A stretch of 64,000 bases of DNA from Ramlibacter algicola (GTDB taxonomy: Bacteria > Pseudomonadota > Gammaproteobacteria > Burkholderiales > Burkholderiaceae_C). The notes under the pieces were generated by a model that did not search any database, was not told the origin of the DNA, and saw nothing but the letters and a program-made list of their open reading frames with translations. The stretch covers positions 3,286,001-3,350,000 of the forward strand of contig NZ_JAEDAO010000001.1 of the NCBI RefSeq assembly GCF_016641735.1, in the 5' to 3' direction. The position numbers and the translations under genes are program-made. The first letter of the stretch is position 1. Each line of letters opens with the position of its first letter. Shown piece by piece: positions 54,271-63,655 of this stretch.

Positions 54271-55947
54271 ATGTCTGAATCTTTTGCCGCCCTGTTCGAG
54301 GAATCGCTCCAACGCGCCGAGATGCGCCAGGGCGAGGTGATCACCGCCGAGGTGGTCCGCATCGAGCACAACTTCGTCGTCGTGAACGCCGGCCTCAAGT
54401 CCGAGGCGTACGTGCCGGTCGACGAGTTCAAGAACGACAAGGGCGAAACCGAAGTCCAGGTCGGTGACTTCGTGTCGGTGGCCATCGACGCCATCGAGAA
54501 CGGCTACGGCGACACCATCCTGTCGCGCGACAAGGCCAAGCGCCTGGCCTCGTGGATGGCCCTGGAAAAGGCCCTCGAGTCCGGCGAATTCGTGACCGGT
54601 ACCACGACCGGCAAGGTCAAGGGCGGCCTCACGGTGCTCGTGAACGGCATCCGCGCCTTCCTGCCCGGCTCGCTGATCGACACCCGCCCGATCAAGGACC
54701 TGACCCCCTACGAGGGCAAGACCCTCGAGTTCAAGGTCATCAAGCTGGATCGCAAGCGCAACAACGTCGTGCTGTCGCGCCGCGCCGTCGTCGAAGCGTC
54801 GATGGGCGAAGAGCGCGCCAAGCTGATGGAGACCCTGAAGGAAGGCTCCATCGTCCGCGGCGTCGTCAAGAACATCACCGAGTACGGCGCGTTCGTCGAC
54901 CTCGGCGGCATCGACGGCCTGCTGCACATCACCGACATGGCCTGGCGCCGCGTGCGCCACCCGTCCGAGGTGGTGCAGGCCGGCCAGGAAATCACGGCCA
55001 AGATCCTCAAGTTCGACACCGAGAAGAACCGCGTCTCGCTGGGCCTCAAGCAGATGGGCGACGACCCCTGGATGGGCGTCTCGCGCCGCTACCCGCAGGG
55101 CACGCGCATGTTCGGCAAGGTCACGAACATCGCCGACTACGGCGCGTTCGTCGAGCTCGAGCCGGGCATCGAAGGCCTGGTGCACGTCTCCGAGATGGAC
55201 TGGACCAACAAGAACGTGGCCCCGTCCAAGGTCGTGTCCCTGGGCGACGAAGTCGAAGTCATGGTCCTCGAGATCGACGAAGACAAGCGCCGCATCTCGC
55301 TGGGCATGAAGCAGTGCAAGGCCAACCCGTGGCAGGAATTCGCGCAGAACACCAAGCGCGGCGACCGCGTCAAGGGCCCGATCAAGTCGATCACCGACTT
55401 CGGCATCTTCGTCGGCCTGGCTGCCGGCATCGACGGCCTGGTGCACCTGTCCGACCTGTCCTGGAACGAGACCGGCGAAGCCGCCGTGCGCAACTTCAAG
55501 AAGGGCCAGGAAGTCGAGGCGATCGTGCTGGCCGTCGACGTCGACCGCGAGCGCATCAGCCTGGGCGTCAAGCAGCTGGACCAGGACCCGTTCACGACCT
55601 TCGTGTCGGTGAACGACAAGGGCTCCATCGTGTCGGGCACGGTCAAGACCGTCGACGCCAAGGGCGCCGAGATCGACCTGGGCCAGGACATCATGGGCTA
55701 CCTGCGTGCCTCCGAGATCAGCCGTGACCGCGTCGAAGACGCGCGCAACGTGCTCAAGGAAGGCGACGAAGTCAGCGCCGTGGTCGTCAACGTGGATCGC
55801 AAGACCCGCAACATCCAGCTGTCCGTCAAGGCCAAGGACATGGCCGACGAGCAGGGTGCGATGGCCAACCTGTCCCAGCAGTCCACCCGCGAAACCGCGG
55901 GCACGACCAACCTGGGCGCGCTGCTGAAGGCGAAGCTGGAGAAGTAA
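54271..55947 (+). CDS. rpsA: 30S ribosomal protein S1
   Basis: A 558-residue RNA-binding protein that helps mRNA onto the 30S subunit. Six S1 domains can be followed by the recurring motifs [42 protein letters not shown] and [20 protein letters not shown]. The length matches the usual 550-570. AAGGA precedes the ATG. The 159 bases upstream hold no gene and would be part of a long leader, where S1 autoregulation acts in other bacteria. A hairpin lies between it and ihfB. Confidence 0.97.
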   Translation: MSESFAALFEESLQRAEMRQGEVITAEVVRIEHNFVVVNAGLKSEAYVPVDEFKNDKGETEVQVGDFVSVAIDAIENGYGDTILSRDKAKRLASWMALEKALESGEFVTGTTTGKVKGGLTVLVNGIRAFLPGSLIDTRPIKDLTPYEGKTLEFKVIKLDRKRNNVVLSRRAVVEASMGEERAKLMETLKEGSIVRGVVKNITEYGAFVDLGGIDGLLHITDMAWRRVRHPSEVVQAGQEITAKILKFDTEKNRVSLGLKQMGDDPWMGVSRRYPQGTRMFGKVTNIADYGAFVELEPGIEGLVHVSEMDWTNKNVAPSKVVSLGDEVEVMVLEIDEDKRRISLGMKQCKANPWQEFAQNTKRGDRVKGPIKSITDFGIFVGLAAGIDGLVHLSDLSWNETGEAAVRNFKKGQEVEAIVLAVDVDRERISLGVKQLDQDPFTTFVSVNDKGSIVSGTVKTVDAKGAEIDLGQDIMGYLRASEISRDRVEDARNVLKEGDEVSAVVVNVDRKTRNIQLSVKAKDMADEQGAMANLSQQSTRETAGTTNLGALLKAKLEK

Positions 55948-55956
55948 GTGCCTTGC

Positions 55957-56003
55957 GGGACAGGCCACGCCGGCGGGCGAAGACCCGCCGCGTGCTCTGT
56001 CCC
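55957..56003 (+). other. Long imperfect hairpin between rpsA and ihfB
   Basis: GGGACAG at 55957-55963 pairs with CTGTCCC at 55997-56003, and inside CGGCGGG pairs with CCCGCCG around the loop CGAAGA. No T-tract follows, so it could slow read-through or protect mRNA ends between rpsA and ihfB rather than act as a strong terminator. Confidence 0.5.
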
Positions 56004-56044
56004 CAACTGAACAGATCGATCGATCAGGCACGTACTTCCCCTTC

Positions 56045-56350
56045 ATGACCCGTTCCGACCTCGTCGAAGAACTGGCGGCCCGCTTCAGCCAGCTCACCCA
56101 CCGCGATGCCGAGTACGCCGTCAAGGCGATCCTCGACGCGATGGGCGATGCCCTGGTGCGCGGCCACCGCATCGAGATCCGCGGCTTCGGCAGCTTCTCG
56201 ATCAACCGGCGCCCGCCGCGGCTGGGACGCAATCCCCGCTCGGGCGAATCGGTGCAGATCCCGGAAAAGCGCGTGCCCCACTTCAAGCCGGGCAAGGCGC
56301 TGCGCGAGGCGGTCGACGCCCGCACCAAGGAACTGGAGCAAGGCCGCTGA
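56045..56350 (+). CDS. ihfB: Integration host factor subunit beta
   Basis: A 101-residue HU/IHF-fold protein that bends DNA as a heterodimer with IhfA. The start [23 protein letters not shown] and the DNA-binding arm block [22 protein letters not shown], with the DNA-intercalating Pro, fit IhfB rather than HU. Its place directly after rpsA is the conserved one. Confidence 0.96.
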   Translation: MTRSDLVEELAARFSQLTHRDAEYAVKAILDAMGDALVRGHRIEIRGFGSFSINRRPPRLGRNPRSGESVQIPEKRVPHFKPGKALREAVDARTKELEQGR

Positions 56351-56391
56351 GGCCTGCCCAACCGTAGAATTGCGCCGGACCGGAGAGCGCG

Positions 56392-56661
56392 ATGAAATAC
56401 CTCATGTGGCTGCTCAAGGCAGCCATTTTTTTTACCCTCTTCGCCTTCGCGCTGAACAACCAGCAGGCGGCGACGGTGCACTTCTTCTTCGGCACGTCCT
56501 GGACGGGCCCGATGGTGCTGGTGGTGCTCGCCACCTTCGCGGCCGGCCTGGTGGTCGGCGCGCTGGGCATGGTGCCGCGCTGGTGGCGCAACCGCCGCGA
56601 GGCGCGACGCGACGCGCCGATGACGCACGCGCCGAGCTCGCTGGAGACGCATGGACTTTGA
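56392..56661 (+). CDS. lapA: LPS assembly protein A domain protein
   Basis: An 89-residue inner-membrane protein with two hydrophobic helices (about 5-25 and 40-62), with the DUF1049/LapA block FALNNQQAATVHFFFGTSW. LapA and LapB together adjust lipopolysaccharide synthesis through LpxC turnover in enterobacteria. Its stop overlaps the lapB start by 11 bases, so the pair is translationally coupled. Confidence 0.9.
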   Translation: MKYLMWLLKAAIFFTLFAFALNNQQAATVHFFFGTSWTGPMVLVVLATFAAGLVVGALGMVPRWWRNRREARRDAPMTHAPSSLETHGL

Positions 56662-57778
56662 CCTGAGCTGGCTGCTGTGGGGCCTGCCGATCGCCTTCGT
56701 GCTCGGCTGGGTGGCCTCGCGGCTGGACCTGCGGCAGCTGCGCATCGAGAACCGGCAGGCGCCCAAGGCATACTTCCGCGGCCTGAACTTCCTGCTCAAC
56801 GAGCAGCAGGACCAGGCCATCGACGCCTTCATCGAGGCGGTGCGCAGCGACCCCGACACGTCGGAGTTGCATTTCGCGCTGGGCAACCTGTTCCGCCGCC
56901 GCGGCGAGTACGAGCGTGCCGTGCGCGTGCACGAGCACCTGCTCTCGCGCGGCGACCTCTCGCGCGCCGAACGCCACCGCGCTCAGCACGCCCTCGCACT
57001 CGACTTCCTGAAGGCCGGCCTGCTCGATCGCGCGGAGGAAGCGCTGCGCAAGCTCGAAGGCAGCGCCTTCGAAGGCCAGGCCAACCTGGCGCTGCTGGCC
57101 ATTTACGAACGCTCGCGCGATTTCGCGCAGGCTGCGGAAGTCGCGGCGCGCCTCGAAGCCACGGGGCAAGGGGATTTCAGCGGCCGCCGTGCGCACTACC
57201 TCTGCGAACTGGCGGCGCAGGCCACGGGCGAGCAGGCCGAGCGCCTGCTGCGCGAAGCCAAGGCGCTCGCGCCGTCGTCCGCGCGTCCGGTCCTCGAACT
57301 GGCCGCGCTGCAGCGGCCTGCCGACCCGCAGCGGTCGTTCGACACCCTGATGGCCTTGGCGAAGCAGTCGCCGTCGTCCGTGCCCCTGCTCGCGCGTGCG
57401 CTGGCCCAGGACGGCCGCGCGGCGGGGCGCGAAGCCGAGGCGCTCGCCCTGCTGCAAGCGAGCTATGACCAGCTCGCCTCGCTCGACGTGCTGGAAGCCA
57501 TCGTCTCGCTGCAGCCCGAGGGCGAGGCACGCGACTGGTACGCGCGCCACCTCGACCGCGAGCCATCCCTCGTCGCCGCGACGAAGTGGCTGGCCGGTGA
57601 ACGGCTCGAGCACGAGCAGCACCACCCGAAGGTGCAGCGCGCGCTGGAGCACGCGTCGCGGCCGCTGCTGCGCTACCGCTGCGCGGCCTGCGGCTTCGAG
57701 GCCAAGCAACACTTCTGGCAATGCCCCGGCTGCCAGGCGTGGGACAGTTATCCCCCGCGGCACGTGGAAGAACTCTGA
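56651..57778 (+). CDS. lapB: LPS assembly protein B (TPR plus rubredoxin-like domain)
   Basis: A 375-residue protein anchored by one N-terminal helix ([18 protein letters not shown]). A set of TPR-like repeats covers about residues 40-335. The C-terminus is a rubredoxin-like metal site with two CxxC pairs, [20 protein letters not shown]. This architecture is that of LapB/YciM, which acts with FtsH on LpxC. Genes for inner-core heptose synthesis follow at once, so the region is devoted to the envelope. Its stop overlaps the start of rfaE1. Confidence 0.93.
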   Translation: MDFDLSWLLWGLPIAFVLGWVASRLDLRQLRIENRQAPKAYFRGLNFLLNEQQDQAIDAFIEAVRSDPDTSELHFALGNLFRRRGEYERAVRVHEHLLSRGDLSRAERHRAQHALALDFLKAGLLDRAEEALRKLEGSAFEGQANLALLAIYERSRDFAQAAEVAARLEATGQGDFSGRRAHYLCELAAQATGEQAERLLREAKALAPSSARPVLELAALQRPADPQRSFDTLMALAKQSPSSVPLLARALAQDGRAAGREAEALALLQASYDQLASLDVLEAIVSLQPEGEARDWYARHLDREPSLVAATKWLAGERLEHEQHHPKVQRALEHASRPLLRYRCAACGFEAKQHFWQCPGCQAWDSYPPRHVEEL

Positions 57779-58707
57779 TGCAACCTACTCCCCAGCAGCT
57801 CGGGCAGGCGAACGTGCTCGTCGTCGGCGACGCGATGCTCGACCGCTACTGGCACGGCGCCGTCGAGCGCATCTCGCCCGAAGCGCCGGTGCCGGTCGTG
57901 AAGGTCAGCCGCGAGGAAGAGCGCATCGGGGCCGCGGCCAACGTGGCCTACAACGTGAGCTCGCTCGGCGCCAAGGCCTCGTTCCTCGGCGTCGTCGGCG
58001 ACGACGAACCCGGCCAGCGCCTGGAGCGCCTCCTCAAGGACACCGGCATCGCGACGCACCTGAAGCGCGACCCCGGCCTGAAGACCACGGTCAAGCTGCG
58101 CGTCATCGGCCGCCAGCAGCAGCTGCTGCGCATGGATTTCGAGAACGAGCCCGACCACGAGGTGCTGGCGATGCAGACCGAGGCATTCGGGCAGCTCATG
58201 CCGGCGCACCAGGCCGTGCTGTTCTCCGACTACGGCAAGGGCGGCCTCGCGCACATCCCCGCCATGATCGAAGCAGCGCGCGCGCAGGGCAAGGTGGTGC
58301 TGGTCGACCCGAAGGGGTCGGACTACACCCGCTACCGCGGCGCCAGCGTCATCACGCCCAATCGCGCCGAATTGCAGGACGTGCTGGGCCGCTGGTCCAG
58401 CGAGGACGACCTTCGCCGGCGCGCGCACGGCCTGCGCGAGCAGCTCGGGCTGCAGGCGCTGCTGCTCACGCGCAGCGAGGAAGGCATGACGCTGTTCGAC
58501 GCCCAAGGCGAGCTGCACGTGCAGGCGCAGGCGCGCGAGGTGTTCGATGTCACCGGCGCCGGCGACACCGTCATCGCCACGCTGGCAGCCATGGCGGCGG
58601 CCGGTCTGCCGCTGCGCGAAGCGGTGCCCATCGCCAACCGCGCCGGCGGCATCGTGGTGGGCAAGTTCGGCACCGCCACCGTCACGTACCAGGAGTTGTT
58701 TGCATGA
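57778..58707 (+). CDS. rfaE1: D-glycero-beta-D-manno-heptose-7-phosphate kinase
   Basis: A 309-residue PfkB-family kinase that phosphorylates heptose-7-phosphate at C1 on the way to ADP-heptose. Signatures are [40 protein letters not shown] and the catalytic [15 protein letters not shown]. Only the kinase domain is present; the adenylyltransferase half found in fused HldE must be encoded elsewhere. Start and stop overlap the neighbouring genes (TGATG with lapB, ATGA with rfaD). Confidence 0.94.
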   Translation: MQPTPQQLGQANVLVVGDAMLDRYWHGAVERISPEAPVPVVKVSREEERIGAAANVAYNVSSLGAKASFLGVVGDDEPGQRLERLLKDTGIATHLKRDPGLKTTVKLRVIGRQQQLLRMDFENEPDHEVLAMQTEAFGQLMPAHQAVLFSDYGKGGLAHIPAMIEAARAQGKVVLVDPKGSDYTRYRGASVITPNRAELQDVLGRWSSEDDLRRRAHGLREQLGLQALLLTRSEEGMTLFDAQGELHVQAQAREVFDVTGAGDTVIATLAAMAAAGLPLREAVPIANRAGGIVVGKFGTATVTYQELFA

Positions 58708-59696
58708 GAGTCGTCGTCACGGGAGCAGCGGGCTTCATCGGATCGAACATCGTCAAAGGCCTGAACGCCCGCGGCATCGACGACATCATCGCGGTGGACG
58801 ACCTGACGCAGGGCGACAAGTTCCGCAACCTCGCCGACCTGCGCATCGCGGACTACGTCGACGCCGACCTTTTCTACGACGCGTTCGCCGAGGGTTACTT
58901 CGGCCCGGTCGAAGCCGTGTTCCACGAAGGCGCGTGCAGCGACACGATGGAGAGCGACGGCAAGTACATGATGGACAACAACTACACGTTGTCCTGCGGC
59001 CTGTTCCGCGCCTGCCAGGAGCGCGGCTCGCGCCTGCTCTATGCATCGTCCGCGGCGACCTACGGCGGCTCGGCGCAGTTCACCGAGTCGCCCGAGTTCG
59101 AGCGCCCGCTCAACGTCTACGGCTGGTCCAAGCTGCTGTTCGACCAGCGCCTGCGGCGCGAGATCGGCACCGACTTCGCACGCGCGCAGCACCAGGTGGT
59201 GGGGTTCCGCTACTTCAACGTCTACGGTCCGCGCGAGCAGCACAAGGGCCGCATGGCCAGCGTCGCCTTCCACCAGTTCCACCAGTTCCGCGACCAGGGC
59301 AAGGTCAAGCTCTTCGGCGAGTACGGCGGCTACGGCCCCGGCCAGCAGGAGCGCGACTTCGTGTTCGTCGACGACGTGGTGGCGGTCAACCTCTGGTTCT
59401 TCGACCACGCGGACAAGCAGGGCCTGTTCAACCTCGGAAGCGGCCGGGCGCAACCCTTCAATGATGTCGCCACCGCGGTCGTCTCGGCCCTCACGGGCAA
59501 GCAGCACACCGCGCAATCGGCCGCGAACGCCGGACTCATCGAGTACATCCCCTTCCCGGATGCGCTGCGCGGCAAGTACCAGTGCCACACGCAGGCCGAC
59601 CTCGGGGCGTTGCGCCGCGCGGGTTGCAACCACGCCTTTGCGGATGTGCAAACCGGCGTGCGCCAGTACATGGAGTGGCTCGGCGGCCAGGGTTGA
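58704..59696 (+). CDS. rfaD: ADP-glyceromanno-heptose 6-epimerase
   Basis: A 330-residue SDR-type epimerase that makes ADP-L-glycero-D-manno-heptose, the donor for the LPS inner core. The NADP motif is [16 protein letters not shown]. Catalytic Ser/Tyr/Lys lie around SSAATYGG and VYGWSK, and [20 protein letters not shown] is typical of the family. It overlaps rfaE1 by 4 bases and ends the series that began with gyrA. The cysM gene that follows in some relatives is not seen. Confidence 0.95.
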   Translation: MRVVVTGAAGFIGSNIVKGLNARGIDDIIAVDDLTQGDKFRNLADLRIADYVDADLFYDAFAEGYFGPVEAVFHEGACSDTMESDGKYMMDNNYTLSCGLFRACQERGSRLLYASSAATYGGSAQFTESPEFERPLNVYGWSKLLFDQRLRREIGTDFARAQHQVVGFRYFNVYGPREQHKGRMASVAFHQFHQFRDQGKVKLFGEYGGYGPGQQERDFVFVDDVVAVNLWFFDHADKQGLFNLGSGRAQPFNDVATAVVSALTGKQHTAQSAANAGLIEYIPFPDALRGKYQCHTQADLGALRRAGCNHAFADVQTGVRQYMEWLGGQG

Positions 59697-59773
59697 CCCG
59701 GCATCACCTCGGTCAACCGCCGGCGTGCGAGGCCGTTGAACAGGTCCGTACCACTCCCATCAGGAGAACGCTC

Positions 59774-60280
59774 ATGTTCAAGAAGATCCTCGTGCTGCTG
59801 GCCATGCTGTACACGGCGCTCGCCATGGCGGCCGTCGACGTCAACAAGGCCACCGAAGCCCAGCTCGACAGCGTCAAGGGCATCGGCCCGGGCACCAGCA
59901 AGCTCATCATCACGGAGCGCAAGAAGGGTGACTTCAAGAGCTGGGACGACTTCATCACTCGCGTCAAGGGCGTGGGCGAGAAGCGCGCCGAGAACCTCTC
60001 CGAAGCCGGCCTGACCGTCGGCGGCGCCGCGTACAAGCCCGCTGCCACGGCCAAGAAGGACGACAAGGCGACCACCACGAAGAAGGACGACAAGTCGATG
60101 GCCAAGGCCGACGACAAGAAGGCCGAAGCGAAGAAGGACGCCAAGGAAGCCAAGGCCGAGGCCAAGGCGGAGAAGAAGGAAGCCAAGGCCGACGCCAAGG
60201 AGGCCAAGGCCGAAGCGAAGGCCGACGCCAAGGAAGCCAAGGCGGACGCCAAGAAGGCTGCTGCCAGCGCCAAGAAGTGA
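59774..60280 (+). CDS. ComEA-like helix-hairpin-helix protein with Lys/Ala-rich tail
   Basis: A 168-residue protein with a signal peptide (MFKKILVLLAMLYTALAMA). A ComEA-type HhH domain covers about residues 20-80 (KATEAQLDSVKGIGPGTSKL and KGVGEKRAENL), a DNA-binding module used in uptake. The remaining ~85 residues are a repetitive tail of Lys, Ala, Glu and Asp (KAEAKADAKEAKA units) like bacterial histone H1 tails. Short ComEA proteins normally end after the HhH. CAGGAG precedes the ATG. A strong terminator follows. Confidence 0.88.
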   Translation: MFKKILVLLAMLYTALAMAAVDVNKATEAQLDSVKGIGPGTSKLIITERKKGDFKSWDDFITRVKGVGEKRAENLSEAGLTVGGAAYKPAATAKKDDKATTTKKDDKSMAKADDKKAEAKKDAKEAKAEAKAEKKEAKADAKEAKAEAKADAKEAKADAKKAAASAKK

Positions 60281-60312
60281 TCGTGGCGGCTGTGGCCGCA
60301 CCCGCATCACCG

Positions 60313-60338
60313 AAGCCGGGCCCTGCGCCCGGCTTTTT
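60313..60338 (+). terminator. Intrinsic terminator of the ComEA-like gene
   Basis: Stem GCCGGGC/GCCCGGC (60315-60333), with flanking A/T pairs, ends in TTTTT (60334-60338), 33 bases after the stop. Confidence 0.85.
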
Positions 60339-60431
60339 CGTTGGCGGCGCGTGCACGGCCGCCGCGGGGCGCCGCATGCCTGAGCGAGAATGGCTCGGCC
60401 GCACGACGATGCGGAACGAGGATGGGACCCG

Positions 60432-60941
60432 ATGCGACGATTCCTGGATCTGCTCTATGACGGCGCGGCCTGGCTGGCCGCGCTGTCGATGGTGGGCGTG
60501 CTGGCCATGGTGCTGCTGGCCATCGTCAGCCGGCAGTTGAATTTCCACGTGCCGGGCACCGATGCCTACGCCGGCTATGCGATGGCCGCCTCGGGCTTCC
60601 TCGCGCTGGCCCACACGCTCAAGCGCAACGAGCACATCCGCGTCACGTTGATCCTCGGCCGCCTCACGGGCCGTGCGCGCCACGGGCTGGAGATGTGGGC
60701 CCTGAGCGCCGCGGTCGCACTGGCCGCCCTGTTCACGTTCTACTCGGTGCGGCTGGCGTGGGTGTCCTGGTCCATCAACGACATCTCCACCGGCAACGAC
60801 GCGACGCCGCTGTGGATCCCGCAGCTCACGATGGCGGTGGGCACGCTGGTGCTGCTGGTCGCCTTCATCGACGAATGGGTGCTCGAACTGCGCGGGCGCC
60901 GCGCGACCGTCGAGAGCTCGGAGGCCCTGCACAATGAATGA
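60432..60941 (+). CDS. TRAP transporter small permease (DctQ type)
   Basis: A 169-residue membrane protein with four hydrophobic helices, the size and pattern of DctQ subunits. Typical features are VLLAIVSRQLNFHVPGTDAY and the stretch ALAHTLKRNEHIRVTLI. It works with the large permease and a periplasmic receptor to take up carboxylate-type solutes with Na+. ATG 60432 is chosen over an upstream in-frame ATG with no ribosome-binding site. It overlaps the large-permease gene by 8 bases. Confidence 0.9.
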   Translation: MRRFLDLLYDGAAWLAALSMVGVLAMVLLAIVSRQLNFHVPGTDAYAGYAMAASGFLALAHTLKRNEHIRVTLILGRLTGRARHGLEMWALSAAVALAALFTFYSVRLAWVSWSINDISTGNDATPLWIPQLTMAVGTLVLLVAFIDEWVLELRGRRATVESSEALHNE

Positions 60942-62229
60942 CGTCCTCGTCACCACGCTGCTGATCGTCACCCTGTTCGCGTTCCTGGGCAGCGGCGTCT
61001 GGATCGGCCTCACGCTGTCGGGCGTCGCCTGGGTCGGCATGCAGCTGTTCTCCTCGCGCCCGGCCGGCGACGCGATGGCCGTCACGGTGTGGGGCTCCGC
61101 CTCCAGCTGGACGCTCACCGCGCTGCCGCTGTTCATCTGGATGGGCGAGATCCTGTTCCGCACCAAGCTGAGCGAAAGCATGTTCCGCGGGCTCGCGCCG
61201 TGGGTGAGCCGCCTGCCGGGCCGCCTGCTGCACACCAACGTCATCGGCTGCACCATCTTCGCGGCCGTGTCGGGCTCGTCGGCCGCGACGTGCGCGACCA
61301 TCGGCAAGATGACGCTGCCCGAACTCGGGCGGCGCGGCTATCCGGACGACATCACCATCGGCTCGCTCGCGGGCGCCGGCACGCTGGGCCTGCTGATCCC
61401 GCCGTCGATCATCATGATCGTGTACGGCGTGTCGGCCGACGTCTCCATCGCGCGCCTGTTCGTCGCCGGCATCCTGCCAGGCATCCTGCTGGCCGGCCTG
61501 TTCTCCGGCTACCTCGCCGTCTGGTCGGCGATGAATCGCGATCGCGTGCCACCGCCCGATGCGCCGACGTCCTTCATGGAGAAGCTGCACGAATCCCGGC
61601 ACCTGATCCCCGTGGTGCTGCTGATCGGCGCGGTCCTGGGCTCCATCTACACCGGCGTGGCGACGGCGACGGAGGCGGCCGCCGTCGGCGTGGTCGGTTC
61701 GCTGATCCTGTCGGCCGCGCAGCGCTCGTTGTCGTGGGCGACGTTCAGGGAGTCGCTGCTCGGCGCCACGCGCCTCTATTGCATGATCGCGCTGATCCTC
61801 GCGGGCGCCGCGTTCCTCACGCTGGCCATGGGCTACATCGGCCTGCCGCGGCACCTGGCCGAATGGGTCGGCTCGCTGGGGCTCACGCCCTTCATGCTGA
61901 TCGTCGCGCTGTCGGTCTTCTACATCATCCTCGGCTGCTTCCTGGACGGCATCTCGATGGTGGTGCTCACCATGGGCGTCATCCTGCCGACGGTGCAGGC
62001 GGCCGGCGTCGACCTCCTGTGGTTCGGCATCTTCATCGTCATCGTCGTCGAGATGGCGCAGATCACGCCGCCGGTGGGCTTCAACCTGTTCGTGCTGCAA
62101 GGCATGACCGGCCGGCAGATCACCTGGATCGCGAAGGTGACGATGCCGTTCTTCTTCCTCATGTGCCTGATGGTGCTGCTGCTCTGGTGGTTCCCCGGCA
62201 TCGCCACCTGGCTGCCGTCGAAGATGTAG
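60934..62229 (+). CDS. TRAP transporter large permease (DctM type)
   Basis: A 431-residue protein with about 12 hydrophobic segments. The family blocks GCTIFAAVSGSSAATCATIGK, LGLLIPPSIIMIVYG and TPPVGFNLFVLQGMTG are present, the last of these found in nearly all DctM proteins. It is translationally coupled to the small subunit. The receptor gene follows after 88 bases. The substrate is not known. Confidence 0.94.
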   Translation: MNDVLVTTLLIVTLFAFLGSGVWIGLTLSGVAWVGMQLFSSRPAGDAMAVTVWGSASSWTLTALPLFIWMGEILFRTKLSESMFRGLAPWVSRLPGRLLHTNVIGCTIFAAVSGSSAATCATIGKMTLPELGRRGYPDDITIGSLAGAGTLGLLIPPSIIMIVYGVSADVSIARLFVAGILPGILLAGLFSGYLAVWSAMNRDRVPPPDAPTSFMEKLHESRHLIPVVLLIGAVLGSIYTGVATATEAAAVGVVGSLILSAAQRSLSWATFRESLLGATRLYCMIALILAGAAFLTLAMGYIGLPRHLAEWVGSLGLTPFMLIVALSVFYIILGCFLDGISMVVLTMGVILPTVQAAGVDLLWFGIFIVIVVEMAQITPPVGFNLFVLQGMTGRQITWIAKVTMPFFFLMCLMVLLLWWFPGIATWLPSKM

Positions 62230-62317
62230 CGCGCCCGCTTGGGGTAACACCGCATCGGCTGGCGCGGGATTTGCTCGTATCCTGCCCCGGCCCCTTTTCG
62301 CCTTTCCCGGAGCGACC

Positions 62318-63286
62318 ATGAACTTCAAGTACGCCCTCGGCGCCGCGGTGCTCGCCTTCACCGCGCACGCCGCCGCCCAGACCAAGTGGGACCTGCCGGC
62401 CGCCTACCCGGCCAGCAACTTCCACACCGAGAACCTCGAACAGTTCGCCAAGGACGTGGACAAGGCCACCAACGGCAAGCTCAAGATCACCGTGCATGCC
62501 GGCGCGTCTTTGTTCAAGGCGCCAGAGATCAAGCGGGCCGTGCAGGGCGGGCAAGCGCAGGTCGGCGAGATCCTGGTCTCCAACTTCGCCAACGAGTGGC
62601 CGATCTTCGGCGCCGACGCCCTGCCCTTCCTCGCCGACAGCTACGAAGCGGCCGAGAAGCTCTGGAAGGCGCAGCGCCCGATGTTCGAGAAGAAGCTCGG
62701 CGACCAGGGCATGCTGGTGCTGTATGCGGTGGCGTGGCCGCCGCAGGGCATCTACTCCAAGAAGCCACTCAACTCGGCCGCCGACCTCAAGGGCATGAAG
62801 TGGCGCGCCTACAACCCGGCCACGTCGCGCATCGCCGAACTCGTGGGCGCCCAGCCCGTGACCGTGCAGGCCGCCGAGTTGAGCCAGGCCTTCGCCACCG
62901 GCGTGGCGGAAAGCATGATGACCAGCGGCTCGACCGGCTGGGACTCCAAGCTCTATGAGCACGTGAAGTACTGGTACGACACGCAGGCCTGGCTGCCCAA
63001 GAACATCGTGATCGTCAACAAGGCGGCATTCAACGCGCTGGACAAGCCGACGCAGGACGCGCTGATGAAGGCCGGCGCCGAAGCCGAGAAGCGCGGCTGG
63101 GCGACCAGCCGCAAGGCCAACGGCGAGACGCTGGAGAAGCTGAAGGCCAACGGCATGCAGATCCTGCCGCCGCCCCCCGCGCTGAAGGCCGACATGAAGA
63201 AGATCGGCGACACGCTGCTCAAGGAATGGCTGGACAAGGCCGGCCCCGAGGGCCAGCAGCTGGTCGACGCCTACCGCAAGATGTGA
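62318..63286 (+). CDS. TRAP transporter substrate-binding protein (DctP type)
   Basis: A 322-residue periplasmic receptor with signal peptide MNFKYALGAAVLAFTAHAAA. The DctP-family blocks NFHTENLEQFAKDVDKATNG and MKWRAYNPATSRIAELVGA follow, including an Arg in the position that usually pairs with the carboxylate of the ligand. It completes the three-part transporter with the two permease genes upstream. Many such receptors in this group bind organic acids, but the exact ligand cannot be read. A bidirectional terminator follows. Confidence 0.93.
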   Translation: MNFKYALGAAVLAFTAHAAAQTKWDLPAAYPASNFHTENLEQFAKDVDKATNGKLKITVHAGASLFKAPEIKRAVQGGQAQVGEILVSNFANEWPIFGADALPFLADSYEAAEKLWKAQRPMFEKKLGDQGMLVLYAVAWPPQGIYSKKPLNSAADLKGMKWRAYNPATSRIAELVGAQPVTVQAAELSQAFATGVAESMMTSGSTGWDSKLYEHVKYWYDTQAWLPKNIVIVNKAAFNALDKPTQDALMKAGAEAEKRGWATSRKANGETLEKLKANGMQILPPPPALKADMKKIGDTLLKEWLDKAGPEGQQLVDAYRKM

Positions 63287-63303
63287 GTCCTGCCACGGCA
63301 TGG

Positions 63304-63330
63304 AAAAGGCGCCCCGCGGGGCGCCTTTTT
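63304..63330. terminator. Bidirectional intrinsic terminator
   Basis: GGCGCCCC/GGGGCGCC forms the stem, with AAAA before it and TTTTT after it. It lies between the convergent TRAP receptor gene (plus) and the small secreted-protein gene (minus), and works in both directions. Confidence 0.85.
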
Positions 63331-63349
63331 CCTTGGCGCACGGGGGCGC

Positions 63350-63586
63350 TCAGATGCCGAGCAGCTTCTTGGCTTCGCCCAGCGCCTTCATCGAGTCGTC
63401 GTGCTTGCCGGCCTTGTGCGCGGCTTCGCCGTCGGCACGCAGCTTCGCGACCTTGTCCGCGTCCGCTTTCGACAGCTGCGGCTTGGTGGCGAGCTTGGCG
63501 TCGATCGCCTTCATCTCGTTGGGGCAGTTGTGCGCCCAGGCGGTGCCGGCAAAGGCCAGGCCCAGGGCGAGCAGGAGGTAGCGCAT
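63350..63586 (-). CDS. Small exported hypothetical protein, 78 residues
   Basis: A short protein with a clear signal peptide (MRYLLLALGLAFAGTAWA) and a mature part of about 60 residues rich in Lys, Ala and Asp, probably a helical hairpin (AKLATKPQLSKADADKVAKL). There is a single Cys near the mature N-terminus (HNCPNEM). AAGGAG precedes the ATG. I do not recognise a named family with certainty; it resembles small periplasmic helical proteins common in Burkholderiales. Confidence 0.75.
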   Translation of the reverse strand: MRYLLLALGLAFAGTAWAHNCPNEMKAIDAKLATKPQLSKADADKVAKLRADGEAAHKAGKHDDSMKALGEAKKLLGI

Positions 63587-63655
63587 GGAATCTCCTTGGT
63601 GCGGTGAGGCCTGCAAGTTAGCTCCCGGCCGACGGGGCCGTATCCGGGTTGACCC

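Noticed and set aside
53902..56886. Minus-strand open frame of 994 codons opposite rpsA and ihfB
   Set aside because: Composition and position show it to be a shadow of the S1 gene.
60061..60280. Possible CRISPR or tandem-repeat array
   Set aside because: The DNA periodicity comes from Lys/Ala codons in the ComEA-like tail; unit length is irregular and no spacers exist.
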